In this document: in pieces, positions 26,853-37,949 of the stretch
Numbering within the stretch: position 1 is the stretch's first letter
How the letters are laid out: each line of letters starts with the position of its first letter
Assembly (NCBI RefSeq): GCF_003268675.1
Contig: NZ_CP029378.1
Span: 992,001 to 1,056,000 of the forward strand
Reading direction: 5' to 3'
Source of the DNA: Streptomyces bacillaris
Lineage (GTDB): Bacteria > Actinomycetota > Actinomycetes > Streptomycetales > Streptomycetaceae
Length of the DNA: 64,000 nt
Position numbers and translations under genes: made by a program
The notes under the pieces: generated by a model
Told to the model about the DNA's origin: nothing
Seen by the model: only the letters and a program-made list of their open reading frames with translations
Database searches by the model: none

Positions 26853-27917
26853 GTGCACGGTGAGTACAAGGTTCCCGGCGGCAAGCTGGTCGTGGTGGAT
26901 CTGGACGTGGCGGGCGGGGCGCTGCGGAACGTCCGCGTCTCCGGGGACTTCTTCCTCGAACCGGACGAGGCGATCCTCGCGATCGACGCGGCGCTGGAGG
27001 GCGCCCCGGCCAACACCGACACCGCCGGGCTCGCGGCCCGGATCGAGGCGGCGCTGCCCGACTCCACGGTGATGCTCGGACTGAGCGCGGAGGGCGTCGC
27101 CACCGCCGTACGCCGGGCGCTGGCGCAGGCCACGGAGTGGAGCGACTACGACTGGCAGCTGATCCACGACGCGCCCCAGTCGCCCGCGCTGCACATGGCG
27201 CTGGACGAGGTGATCACCGCCGAGGTGGCGGCGGGGGTGCGTCCGCCGACGCTGCGGGTCTGGGAGTGGGACTCCCCCGCCGTGATCATCGGCAGCTTCC
27301 AGTCGCTGCGCAACGAGGTGGACCCGGCGGGCGTGGAGCGGCACGGTGTGAACGTCGTGCGCCGGATCTCCGGCGGGGGCGCGATGTTCGCGGAGCCCAG
27401 CTCGACCATCACGTACTCGCTGGCCGTCCCGCAGGCGCTGGTCTCCGGGCTCTCCTTCGCCGACAGCTACGCCTATCTGGACGACTGGGTCCTCGAAGCC
27501 CTGGCGGACATGGGCATCAAGGCCTGGTACCAGCCGCTCAACGACATCGCCACCGAGGTCGGCAAGATCGCGGGAGCGGCGCAGAAGCGGGTGGTCGGGC
27601 CGGACGGCGGGCCCGGGGCCGTACTGCACCACGTGACGATGGCGTACGACATCGACGCCGACAAGATGCTGGAGGTGCTCCGCATCGGCAAGGAGAAGCT
27701 GTCGGACAAGGGCACCCGCTCGGCGAAGAAGCGCGTCGACCCGCTGCGGCGGCAGACCGGTCTGCCGCGCCAGGTGGTGATCGAGCGGATGATCGACTCG
27801 TTCCGCAAGCGCCACGGGCTGACCGCCGGCAGCGTGACGGCCGCCGAGCTGGCGCGCGCCGAGGAGCTGGTACGGACGAAGTTCGCGACGGAGGAGTGGA
27901 CGGCCCGGGTGCCGTAA
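26853..27917 (+). CDS. Lipoate-protein ligase A family protein with N-terminal accessory domain
   Basis: A 354-residue enzyme attaching lipoate (or octanoate/biotin-like groups) to acyltransferase subunits of 2-oxoacid dehydrogenases. Residues 1-85 form an accessory (LIP_DRE/LplB-like) domain: EYKVPGGKLVVVDLDVAGG, FFLEPDEAILAID. The catalytic BPL/LplA/LipB domain follows, with LIHDAPQSPALHMALDE, VIIGSFQSLRNEVD and VVRRISGGGAMFAEPSSTITYS. In E. coli LplA the accessory domain is at the C-terminus; here it leads. GTG 26853 is chosen because GGAGG lies 7 bases upstream. Confidence 0.85.
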   Translation: MHGEYKVPGGKLVVVDLDVAGGALRNVRVSGDFFLEPDEAILAIDAALEGAPANTDTAGLAARIEAALPDSTVMLGLSAEGVATAVRRALAQATEWSDYDWQLIHDAPQSPALHMALDEVITAEVAAGVRPPTLRVWEWDSPAVIIGSFQSLRNEVDPAGVERHGVNVVRRISGGGAMFAEPSSTITYSLAVPQALVSGLSFADSYAYLDDWVLEALADMGIKAWYQPLNDIATEVGKIAGAAQKRVVGPDGGPGAVLHHVTMAYDIDADKMLEVLRIGKEKLSDKGTRSAKKRVDPLRRQTGLPRQVVIERMIDSFRKRHGLTAGSVTAAELARAEELVRTKFATEEWTARVP

Positions 27918-27967
27918 GGGTCCCGGGCGCCCTGGAGCGTGCCGCACGGGCCCGCATACTGGGAGGC

Positions 27968-28843
27968 ATGGACAGAGCGCGATCAGGCTCCGGGGTGCGG
28001 GACCGTCTGGGCAGGGAGCTGTTCGCCCGGGTGGCGGGGCCGTCCGGGCCGGAGAACCGGGCCCGGATCCACGGCACCCCCGGCCCCCGCTGGTTCGGCC
28101 CGGAGCGGCCGGTCCGCCGGGTGCACGGCGACGCGTCCATGTTCATCGGCGGGCTCCGCGCCCTGCTCCTCCAGTCGCTGCACCCCCTCGCCATGGCCGC
28201 CGTCGCGGGCCACTCCGGGTTCCGGGGCGACCCGTGGGGGCGGCTCCAGCGGACGAGCACGTTCCTCGCGGTGACCACGTTCGGCACGGCCGAGCACGCG
28301 CAGGAGGCGGTGGACCGCGTACGTTCCGTGCACGAGCGGGTGCGCGGGAGGGCACCCTCAGGTGAGCCGTACCACGCGGCCGATCCGCACCTCCTGTGCT
28401 GGGTGCACATCGCGGAGGTGGACAGCTTCCTCCGGGCCCATCAGCGGTACGGGGCACGGCCGTTGGACGGTGCCGGGTGCGACGGGTACATCCACGACAT
28501 GGCGACGGTGGCCCGCGCCCTCGGCGTCCCCGACCCGCCGCACGACCGGGCGGAGCTGGCCGCGCGCATCGCCGCCTACCGCCCGGAGCTGCGGGCCACC
28601 CAGGAGGCCCTGGACGCGGCCCGCTTCATCCTTCTCCACCCGCCGCTCCCCTGGCCCGCCCGTCCCCCGTACGCCGTACTCGCCGCCAACGCCGTGGCCG
28701 CGCTGCCGCCGTGGGCCCGGGAGCCGTTGCGGCTGCCCCGGGTGCCGGGGGTCGAGGAGGTCTGCGTACGGCCTGCCGGGAAGGCGCTGACCAGGACGAT
28801 CCGGTGGGCGATGAACCCGCCGCCCCCACCGGCCGGAAGCTGA
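27968..28843 (+). CDS. Oxygenase MpaB family protein (DUF2236)
   Basis: A 291-residue protein of the MpaB/DUF2236 family, related to heme-dependent latex-clearing oxygenases. The typical run is GDASMFIGGLRALLLQSLHPLAMAAV...SGFRGDPWGRLQRT, followed by EPYHAADPHLLCWVHIAEVDSFLRAHQRYG with the histidines expected to hold heme. The substrate is unknown; members oxidise lipids or polyketides. The ATG at 27968 follows GGGAGG closely, so initiation may be weak. A terminator follows. Confidence 0.8.
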   Translation: MDRARSGSGVRDRLGRELFARVAGPSGPENRARIHGTPGPRWFGPERPVRRVHGDASMFIGGLRALLLQSLHPLAMAAVAGHSGFRGDPWGRLQRTSTFLAVTTFGTAEHAQEAVDRVRSVHERVRGRAPSGEPYHAADPHLLCWVHIAEVDSFLRAHQRYGARPLDGAGCDGYIHDMATVARALGVPDPPHDRAELAARIAAYRPELRATQEALDAARFILLHPPLPWPARPPYAVLAANAVAALPPWAREPLRLPRVPGVEEVCVRPAGKALTRTIRWAMNPPPPPAGS

Positions 28844-28869
28844 GCGGTACGCACCGGGAGGTGCCCCGA

Positions 28870-28896
28870 GTCCCCGGCCGTCCGGGTGCCGGGGAC
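28870..28896 (+). terminator. Terminator after the MpaB-family gene
   Basis: A 9-bp stem (GTCCCCGGC with GCCGGGGAC) and 9-base loop lie 27 bases after the stop. Confidence 0.5.
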
Positions 28897-28955
28897 GGCC
28901 GGTGGCAGGACGATGGAGGGGACCGTACGCAGGGGGGCCATGACGGGAGGCCCCG

Positions 28956-30596
28956 GTGGCACGCAGCGGATCGACCGATGTGCTCGTCGTGGGCGCGGGG
29001 CCCGTCGGGCTGATGCTCGCCGCCGAACTGCGCCGCGCGGGTGTCTCCTGCCGGATCGTGGACCGCCTCCCGGCCCGGCTCCCGTACGCCAAGGCGGTGG
29101 GCGTCCAGCCGCGCACGCTGGAGCTGTTCGACCGGATGGGGCTGGTGCGGGACGTGCTGGACTCGGCGGTCCCGATGCGCGGACAGCTGACGTACGAGAA
29201 CGGGGTGGCGCTGGGCCGGATCGACCTGGTCCTGCCGCCCGAGGTGCCGTACGGCTTCGCCGCGCTGCCGCAGTACGAGACGGAACGCGTCCTGGAGGAG
29301 CACCTCGGGCGGTACGGCACGGGGATCGAGCGCTCGACGGAGCTTCTGGCGTTCGCCCAGGACCCGGCCGGGGTGACGAGCCGGGTGAGGACGGCGTCCG
29401 GGGCCGAGGAGGAGGTCCGGTCGCGGTTCCTGGTGGGGTGCGACGGGGCGCACAGCCTGGTCCGCAAGGCGCTCGGGCTCACCTTCGAGGGCGGCGCGTT
29501 CCCGGAGGAGTACATGCTCGCGGACGTCGAGGTGGGGTGGGGGCTGGAGCCCGGGTACGGGGTGCGGTCGATGCACCGCGCCGAGGACGGCACGGTCGAC
29601 GACCTGCTGGTCTGCATCCCGCTGCCGGGGAAGGGCCGCTACCGGATGTCGATGCTGGTGCCGCCTGAGCTGTCGGCCGCCCGGGAGTCCGGGCCGTCGG
29701 CCGGTGACGGGGTGGCCCACGGGCTGGAGGGCGGCACGGCACCCGCCCTCTCGGACATCCAGAAGGTGCTGGACCGGCTCTCCCCGGAGCCGGTCACCGC
29801 GTCCGCGCTGCGCTGGTCGTCGGTGTTCCGGATCAGCCACCGGCTGGTGGACCGGTACGGGGAGGGGCGGGTGTTCGTCGCCGGGGACGCGGCGCACATC
29901 CATCCGCCGACCGGGGCCCAGGGCATGAACACCGGCGTCCAGGACGCCTGCAACCTGGCGTGGAAGCTGGCGCTGGCCCTCGGGGACGCGGCGCACCCGC
30001 GGCTGCTGCCGAGTTACGACGCCGAACGGCGCCCGGTGGGCGAGGAGGTGGTGGGCCGGACCGTCCGCCATGCCGCCGAGGGCATCCAGGCCGACCGGTC
30101 GGACCCGGAGACGCTGATGCTCCGGCAGGCCCAACTCCTGGTCGATTACCGGGAGAGCCCGCTGGTGACGCCCCTCGCCCGGAACGACGGGGCCCCGCTC
30201 CGGCCGGGCGACCGGGCCCCGGACTGCGGCGGGCTCACCGGGGCCATCGCCGCCTACCCGGTGCGCCTCTTCGAGCTGCTGCGCGGGCGCGAGCACGTCC
30301 TGCTGGTGTACGGGGACCATCCGGCGGGCGACTCGGCGGCCGATCTCGCGTCGGCGGCACGGGAGTTTTCGGGCGGCCGGATGGTCACGTACCGCGTCCT
30401 GCCCGCCGACGGAGCCTCGCCGGACCGGACGGGAGCACCCCATCACCTCGACAGCCGGGGCGAGTTCGCGCGCCAGTACGGGCCCGGGGAGGGCGCGGCC
30501 TTCGCCGTACGCCCGGACGGCCATCTGACGGCATGTCTCCAGCCGCCCACGGTAGGGGCGTTGAAGGAGGCACTGGGAAAGGTCTTCGCTCCATGA
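28956..30596 (+). CDS. FAD-dependent aromatic monooxygenase
   Basis: A 546-residue flavin hydroxylase of the p-hydroxybenzoate hydroxylase fold. The FAD motif VLVVGAGPVGLMLAAEL is at residues 9-25. The DG motif FLVGCDGAHSLVRKALG is near 160. The FAD ribityl motif VFVAGDAAHIHPPTGAQGMNTGVQD is near 310. The C-terminal 140 residues form the thioredoxin-like domain seen in phenol, MhpA-like and rifampicin monooxygenases. Such enzymes hydroxylate aromatic catabolites or modify polyketides and drugs; the substrate is unknown. GTG 28956 has GGGAGG 5 bases before it. It stands alone, ending 15 bases from a convergent gene. Confidence 0.87.
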   Translation: MARSGSTDVLVVGAGPVGLMLAAELRRAGVSCRIVDRLPARLPYAKAVGVQPRTLELFDRMGLVRDVLDSAVPMRGQLTYENGVALGRIDLVLPPEVPYGFAALPQYETERVLEEHLGRYGTGIERSTELLAFAQDPAGVTSRVRTASGAEEEVRSRFLVGCDGAHSLVRKALGLTFEGGAFPEEYMLADVEVGWGLEPGYGVRSMHRAEDGTVDDLLVCIPLPGKGRYRMSMLVPPELSAARESGPSAGDGVAHGLEGGTAPALSDIQKVLDRLSPEPVTASALRWSSVFRISHRLVDRYGEGRVFVAGDAAHIHPPTGAQGMNTGVQDACNLAWKLALALGDAAHPRLLPSYDAERRPVGEEVVGRTVRHAAEGIQADRSDPETLMLRQAQLLVDYRESPLVTPLARNDGAPLRPGDRAPDCGGLTGAIAAYPVRLFELLRGREHVLLVYGDHPAGDSAADLASAAREFSGGRMVTYRVLPADGASPDRTGAPHHLDSRGEFARQYGPGEGAAFAVRPDGHLTACLQPPTVGALKEALGKVFAP

Positions 30597-30611
30597 GGGC
30601 TGCCGTCACCG

Positions 30612-32189
30612 TCATTCCACGGTGACCACGACCGAGTGCCAGCCGCTCGCCCCGTCCGGAACGGTCCCGGTGCGCTGCTCGGTCTGCGTCTCGCCCGTGC
30701 CGTCGGTGGCGCGGACGGTGAGGGTGTGGCCGCCCGGGGTGGCCCGCCAGGGGTAGGACCACTGGCGCCAGGTGTCGACGGTGGTCTGCTCGGCCAGCTG
30801 GGCCGGGCGCCACGGGCCGTCGTCGACACGGATCTCGACCTTCTCGATCCCCCGGTGCTGGGCCCAGGCCACCCCGGCGACCATCACGGTGCCCGCCTCG
30901 GGCCGCCCGAAGGGCTTGGGGGTGTCGATCCGGGACTGGGTCTTGATCGGGGCCTCCCGGGCCCACTTCCGCTTCACCCAGTACGCGTCATAGGCGTCGA
31001 ACGTGGTCAGCTCGATGTCCTCGATCCACTTGCAGGCCGAGACATAGCCGTACAGGCCGGGGACGAGCATGCGGACGGGGAACCCGTGGGTGAAGGGGAG
31101 CGGTTCGCCGTTCATGCCGACGGCGAGCATCGCGTCCCGGCCGTCCATGACGTCCTCGACGGGGGTGCCGAGCGTCATGCCGTCCACCGAGCGGGCGATG
31201 ATCTGGTCGGCCTTTCCGCCCCGGGACGGCGACTTGACGCCCGCCTCCTTGAGCAGGTCGGCCAGGCGGACGCCGATCCACCGGGCGTGGCCGATGTAGG
31301 GGCCGCCGACCTCGTTGGAGACGCAGCAGAGGGTGATCTCGCGTTCGATGAGGGGCCGCTCCAGCAGCTCCCGGTAGGTGAACTCCAACTCCTTCCGTAC
31401 GCCCAGGCCGTGGAGGCGCAGCCGCCAGGTGTTCGCGTCGACCTTGGGGACCACCAGGGCGGTGTCGACCCGGTAGAAGCGGTCGTTGGGGGTGGTGAAG
31501 GAGGAGAGTCCGGGGACCCGGAGCCGCGCCCCCGCCGGGATCGGCTGCGCGGGCGAGGCCGGGGCGGGGAGGCGGACGGCGTCACGGGAGGCGATGGCGT
31601 CCTGGGCGCCGCGGCTGTTGAGCGTACGGCCGAGGGCTCCGGCAGCGGTGGAGGCGGCGGCCGCGGCCGCGGCGGCGACCAGGAAGCCGCGCCGGTCCCA
31701 GCCGCCCTCGCCCTGCGGGTCCGCGCGCGGGGCGGTGAGCCGGCCGACGAGGACGTACAGCAGGACCGCCCCGGCCACCGCGCCGGTCAGGGAGGGCAGC
31801 GCGTCGGTGAATCCGGTGGAGTCCGGGCGGCTCAGGGCGGCCGCCGCGCCGACGGCTCCGAAGGCCAGGACGGCGGCGGAGCCCGTACGGCGGTGGCGCA
31901 GCGCGAGGAGGCCGACGGCGACGGCGAAGAGGGCGAGCGTGGCGACGATGCCGAGTTGGAGTACGAGCTTGTCGCTCTCGCCGAAGGTGCGGATCGCCCA
32001 GTCCTTCACCCCGGCGGGGGTCCGGTCGACGGCAGCCCCGCCGACCACCGTGACGGGGCTCGCCTCGGGTCTGACGGCGGCCGAGACGAGTTCGGCCACG
32101 GTCAGGGCGGCGAATCCGGCGAGCAGGCCGCTCAGGGCGGCGAGCGCGCCGCGGGTCAGGGCTGTGCGTGTGATCCTCACGGACGTCAT
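30612..32189 (-). CDS. Membrane-anchored sulfite-oxidase-like molybdopterin oxidoreductase
   Basis: A 525-residue protein. Residues 1-150 hold about four hydrophobic membrane segments. A twin-arginine stretch WDRRGFLVAAAAAAAAST follows near residue 165, and then the soluble domain. The molybdopterin domain has the molybdenum-binding cysteine in LCCVSNEVGG near residue 290 and the AVGMNGEPLPFTHGFPVRMLVPGLYGY signature of the sulfite oxidase family. The C-terminal dimerisation/Ig-like domain ends in WHSVVVTVE. The catalytic domain is likely outside the membrane. The natural substrate (sulfite or another oxidised sulfur/nitrogen compound) is unknown, and no haem or cytochrome gene is adjacent. 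Confidence 0.85.
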   Translation of the reverse strand: MTSVRITRTALTRGALAALSGLLAGFAALTVAELVSAAVRPEASPVTVVGGAAVDRTPAGVKDWAIRTFGESDKLVLQLGIVATLALFAVAVGLLALRHRRTGSAAVLAFGAVGAAAALSRPDSTGFTDALPSLTGAVAGAVLLYVLVGRLTAPRADPQGEGGWDRRGFLVAAAAAAAASTAAGALGRTLNSRGAQDAIASRDAVRLPAPASPAQPIPAGARLRVPGLSSFTTPNDRFYRVDTALVVPKVDANTWRLRLHGLGVRKELEFTYRELLERPLIEREITLCCVSNEVGGPYIGHARWIGVRLADLLKEAGVKSPSRGGKADQIIARSVDGMTLGTPVEDVMDGRDAMLAVGMNGEPLPFTHGFPVRMLVPGLYGYVSACKWIEDIELTTFDAYDAYWVKRKWAREAPIKTQSRIDTPKPFGRPEAGTVMVAGVAWAQHRGIEKVEIRVDDGPWRPAQLAEQTTVDTWRQWSYPWRATPGGHTLTVRATDGTGETQTEQRTGTVPDGASGWHSVVVTVE

Positions 32190-32251
32190 TCGGAGCCGTG
32201 GGCCGCCCGGATTGCCCGTTCACCCGAACGGCACGGGCGCCGGTACGCGAA

Positions 32252-32284
32252 CCGCCCCGGCGGGCACGGGGCCCGCCGGGGCGG
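32252..32284 (-). terminator. Strong terminator after icd
   Basis: A perfect 14-bp stem (CCGCCCCGGCGGGC with its complement) closes a 5-base loop, 37 bases past the icd stop and ahead of the sulfite-oxidase-like gene on the same strand. Confidence 0.75.
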
Positions 32285-32320
32285 AACGGACAGCAGGAGG
32301 GGTCACCCCCCTGTCTCACC

Positions 32321-34672
<2,352 letters not shown>

Positions 34673-36253
34673 TTACGGGGCCGGGGGCCGCCGCTCGTAC
34701 CACCGCAGGTCGTCCTCCAGCTGGGCGGCGAGCGCGATCAGCCGCTCCTCACTGCGGGAGGGCCCGAGGAGCTGGGCGCCGACGGGGAGGCCGGAGCAGG
34801 TGAAGCCGGCCGGGACGCTGATGCCGGGCCAGCCGAGGACGTTCCACGGCCAGGCGTAGGGGCAGGCGGCGGCCATGGTGACGTCGGTGCGCCAGGCGCT
34901 GAGCCGGTCGAAGGTGCCGATACGGGGCGGGGGCGCGGCGGTCGTCGGGGTGAGGAGGACGTCGTACGTGTCGAAGAGCGCCCCGATCCGCCGGTGCTGG
35001 CGCACTTCGCGGGCGCGGGCCGCCCGGACCACCCGGCCGCCGAGCCGCGTCCCGGTCCGCAGGGCGCTGCGGGTGCGCGGATCGAGGAGGGCCGGTTCGG
35101 GGTGGCGGGCGGCGAACTCGGCTATGCCGGTCGTGGCGCGGGGGACGAAGGAGAGGCCGATCAGCCCGTACCGGGGGCGGGCCTCCTCGACGTGGTGGCC
35201 GAGCCTGGCCAGCGTCTCGGCCAGTGCGGCGACGGCCCGGCGCACCTCGGGGTCGGGTCCGGCGCCGGTGAGGGTGAGCGGAGGTCGCCAGGCGAGGGCG
35301 ATCCGGAGGCGGCCGGGGTCCCGGCGGGCGGCGTCACAGGCGCGGACGGCGGGCGGGCGGTGGAGGTCCCCGGGGTGCGCGCCGGCGGCCGCGTCCAGCA
35401 GGAGCGCGGCGTCGGCCACCGTACGGGCGAGCGGGCCGTTGACCGTGAGGCCCTGGAAGGCGTCGTGGTGCGGGTGGACGGAGACCCGGCCGCGCTGGGG
35501 CTTGATGCCGACGAGGTGCGTCCAGGCGGCGGGGATGCGGACGGACCCGGCGCCGTCCGACCCGAGTGCGGCGGGGACCAGGCCCGCGGCGACGGCGGCG
35601 GCCGATCCGCCGGAGGAGCCGCCGGGGGTGTGGTCGGTGTTCCAGGGGTTGCGGGTGGCGCCGAAGGCGGGCCCTTCGGTGAACGGCCACTGCCCCAGTT
35701 CGCAGGAGTTGGTCTTGCCGACGATGACGGCCCCGGCGGCACGCAGCCTACGGACCGCCTCGCTGTCGGCGGTGGCCGGGGGCCGCTCCCCGTCGCAGCC
35801 GAAGTGCGTGGGCAGGCCCGCCACATCGGTGTCGTCCTTGACCGCGACCGGCACACCGAGCAACGGCAGCCGCTCCCCCGCCGCGAGCCTGCGGTCGGCC
35901 TCGGCGGCCTCCGCGAGGGCGGCTTCGGCCCGCAGATGACGGAAGGCGTTGAGGCTGGTCCGGGTGGCCTCGATCCGGGCGAGGGCGTCGGCGACGAGGG
36001 CGGTGGAGGTGGTGGCGGACGCGGCGAGGAGGCGGGCGCTCTCGGCGAGTCCGGGCAGGGGGGCGGGGACGGCTGCCGGGGCGGGCGCAGGCACGGGCTC
36101 CTGGATGGAGACGGCCTCCGGGGCGGGCGCGCGGCCGTCGGGGCGCGGCGCCCGGCTGTCCGGCGCCTGGTCGTGCGGCGCCCGGTCGTCCCGGCTCGGA
36201 AGGGCTCGTACGTCCGGCTCTGTGCGCTCGGTGGTGGGCTCCGCTGAGGACAT
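34673..36253 (-). CDS. Amidase signature family protein
   Basis: A 526-residue amidase-signature enzyme that hydrolyses a C-N bond. After a Pro/Ala-rich N-terminal region (about 80 residues) comes the fold with the Ser-cisSer-Lys triad: lysine in VAVKDDTDV, cis-serine in TPGGSSGGS and nucleophile serine in GSDGAGSVRIPAA. The C-terminal NVLGWPGISVPAGF...PVGAQLLG is the family ending. ATG 36253 is preferred because GGAGG lies about 8 bases before it. It is not close to any amide- or GatCAB-related gene, so the substrate is unknown. Confidence 0.88.
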   Translation of the reverse strand: MSSAEPTTERTEPDVRALPSRDDRAPHDQAPDSRAPRPDGRAPAPEAVSIQEPVPAPAPAAVPAPLPGLAESARLLAASATTSTALVADALARIEATRTSLNAFRHLRAEAALAEAAEADRRLAAGERLPLLGVPVAVKDDTDVAGLPTHFGCDGERPPATADSEAVRRLRAAGAVIVGKTNSCELGQWPFTEGPAFGATRNPWNTDHTPGGSSGGSAAAVAAGLVPAALGSDGAGSVRIPAAWTHLVGIKPQRGRVSVHPHHDAFQGLTVNGPLARTVADAALLLDAAAGAHPGDLHRPPAVRACDAARRDPGRLRIALAWRPPLTLTGAGPDPEVRRAVAALAETLARLGHHVEEARPRYGLIGLSFVPRATTGIAEFAARHPEPALLDPRTRSALRTGTRLGGRVVRAARAREVRQHRRIGALFDTYDVLLTPTTAAPPPRIGTFDRLSAWRTDVTMAAACPYAWPWNVLGWPGISVPAGFTCSGLPVGAQLLGPSRSEERLIALAAQLEDDLRWYERRPPAP

Positions 36254-36389
36254 GGGCGTGCCGCCTCCCTCGTGGCCGCGGGGCCGGCCGGTCGTCCCGG
36301 CTGCTCCCACACGTACTTACTGGAGGGTAACGAGAGGAGGCGGCACGCTCAACCGTTACGACCGCCGCGGCCGCCGCACCCTCGCGGCA

Positions 36390-36746
36390 TCACGGCCGGA
36401 CATGGATCTCCCCGATGCCCGTGCCGATCTTCCCGCAGTGGGCGGTGGACTGGCCGGATTCGCCGGGCCGCAGGGTGACGCGGTTGCCGTCGACGTCCGG
36501 GGCCCAGCCGCAGACCAGGTGGACCCAGAAGGTCTGCGTCCGGCTCCCGTTGTTGCGGCAGAGCGCGTAGCCCGTGTACTCGTCGACGGCGTGCTTGCCG
36601 GTGTGGCAGGAGAGGCCGGGCGGAATCGCGGCCGGGGCGGCGGCCGCCGTCGGCGCGGTGACCGGGACCGCCAGCGCGGCGACCACCGACACCGTGCCGA
36701 ACGCCCGCAGGGCGGACCGGGTCCGCTTCCCCGTGAACAGCTTCAT
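36390..36746 (-). CDS. Small secreted protein with two probable disulfides
   Basis: A 118-residue protein. It has a Sec signal peptide (positive MKLFTGKRTRSALR, hydrophobic core, Ala-rich cleavage region near residue 36). The mature domain of about 80 residues has four cysteines (LSCHTG, ALCRNN, LVCGWA, AHCGKIG). The arrangement suggests a small disulfide-stabilised beta fold. No enzyme motif recognised; the ATG has AGGAGAAC upstream. Function unknown. Confidence 0.7.
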   Translation of the reverse strand: MKLFTGKRTRSALRAFGTVSVVAALAVPVTAPTAAAAPAAIPPGLSCHTGKHAVDEYTGYALCRNNGSRTQTFWVHLVCGWAPDVDGNRVTLRPGESGQSTAHCGKIGTGIGEIHVRP

Positions 36747-36944
36747 GGTTCTCCTTCATGGGTTCGTCCGACGTGACCCCGGGCGGGATCACGTACGGCT
36801 CTCCCCACGCTCCGTGGCCGAAAACACCGCCATGCTTGACGCTCCGTACACGCGCCGGGCGGCGCCCCCGCTCCCGGCGTACGCTCGAATGTGCCGGTCA
36901 CCCTGCTCGGCCCTCCCTGACCGGCACCTTTCCGAGGAGGCGAC

Positions 36945-37706
36945 GTGAGCGGACACCGATGGGCCGCACGGGCGGCCGCGGGAGCGGCGGCCGTGGCGCT
37001 CACCGTGACGGGTGGCGCGGTCGCGCAGGCTGACGACGACATCGCCTCGCTCGGCGCGGAGCAGATCGCGGACCGCTCGCGCGACGCCCTGCTCAAGGTC
37101 TCCTCCCTGCACCTGAGTGCGCGGGGGAGTGTCGACGGGAGCGGCGACTCGATGAGCGTCGACCTCGCCCTGGACCAGGACGGCAACTGCGCGGGCGGGA
37201 TCGACATGGGCGAGGACGGTTCCGTGGAGATCGTGAAGCGCGCCGACGACGTCTGGCTCAAACCGGACAGGGCGTTCTGGGAGACCCACGTCCCGATCGG
37301 CGGCTCCACCTTCGACGCGATCCTCGACGGCCGCTACATGAAGGCGAAGGCGGACGACCCCCGGCTGCTGTCGGTGACCGAGGTCTGCGATCTCGACACC
37401 TTCCGCGAGCTGATCAAGGACAACCGCGACGCCGCCGACCGGGGCACGCTGACGAAGGGGCGCGAGACCGAGGTGAACGGCGCGCCGGTCATCCCGGTGA
37501 CCCGCGCGCAGGGCGACGAGCGGGTGACGGTCGACGTGGCCACCGAGGGCGAGCCGTACCCGGTGCGGATCACCGTGGAGGGGCCGAAGGAGAAGGGGAC
37601 GGTGACCTTCTCCGGCTTCGACCGGCCGGTGCCCTCCGGAACGCCGTCGGCGGACGAGACGGTGGATGTGACGACGCTGCTGGGACGCAGCGTCAAACCG
37701 GTGTGA
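36945..37706 (+). CDS. Secreted protein, LolA/LppX-like fold
   Basis: A 253-residue exported protein. A signal peptide (residues 1-28, VALTVTGGAVAQA) is followed by the sequence type of the LppX/LprG or LolA-like lipid-binding families. The strand-rich stretches are LHLSARGSVDGSGDSMSVDLALDQDGNCAGGI, ADDVWLKPDRAFW and ETEVNGAPVIPVTR, and it ends PVPSGTPSADETVDV. Streptomyces has many such proteins. It lacks a lipobox, so it is probably soluble. GTG 36945 follows GAGGAG by 6 bases. Substrate unknown. Confidence 0.72.
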   Translation: MSGHRWAARAAAGAAAVALTVTGGAVAQADDDIASLGAEQIADRSRDALLKVSSLHLSARGSVDGSGDSMSVDLALDQDGNCAGGIDMGEDGSVEIVKRADDVWLKPDRAFWETHVPIGGSTFDAILDGRYMKAKADDPRLLSVTEVCDLDTFRELIKDNRDAADRGTLTKGRETEVNGAPVIPVTRAQGDERVTVDVATEGEPYPVRITVEGPKEKGTVTFSGFDRPVPSGTPSADETVDVTTLLGRSVKPV

Positions 37707-37800
37707 GCGTCACGTCGAGTTCGGTGCGGGCCCGGTGAGAGCCGACCCGGTGACCGTCTGCCGCCCCGGTGAGCGCCGAGGGGCAAGCCCGCCGGTCCGC

Positions 37801-37847
37801 CGACCACCGACCACCGACCACCGACCACCGACCACCGACCACCGACC
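37801..37847 (+). repeat. Tandem heptamer array (CGACCAC) x6 plus partial
   Basis: Six perfect head-to-tail copies of CGACCAC cover 37801-37842, followed by a partial copy. The array sits in the 243-base gap before the kinase gene, 108 bases from the predicted start. Tandem heptamers of this kind can slip during replication and alter promoter spacing. It has no spacers and is not a CRISPR. Confidence 0.8.
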
Positions 37848-37949
37848 CAGCAACTGCCCACCGGTCCGGCCGACATGCCGGGTGCCCGGATCCGGTTGCC
37901 TTGCTCCCCGTTGCTGGGACAGGATCGTCCGGGGGAGCCATCACCGGGG

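Noticed and set aside
37801-37847. CRISPR-like repeat
   Set aside because: Units are 7 bases, contiguous and without spacers; no cas genes.
37875-37949. ATG 37875 as kinase start
   Set aside because: No ribosome site there; the conserved kinase N-terminus begins just after the GTG at 37950.
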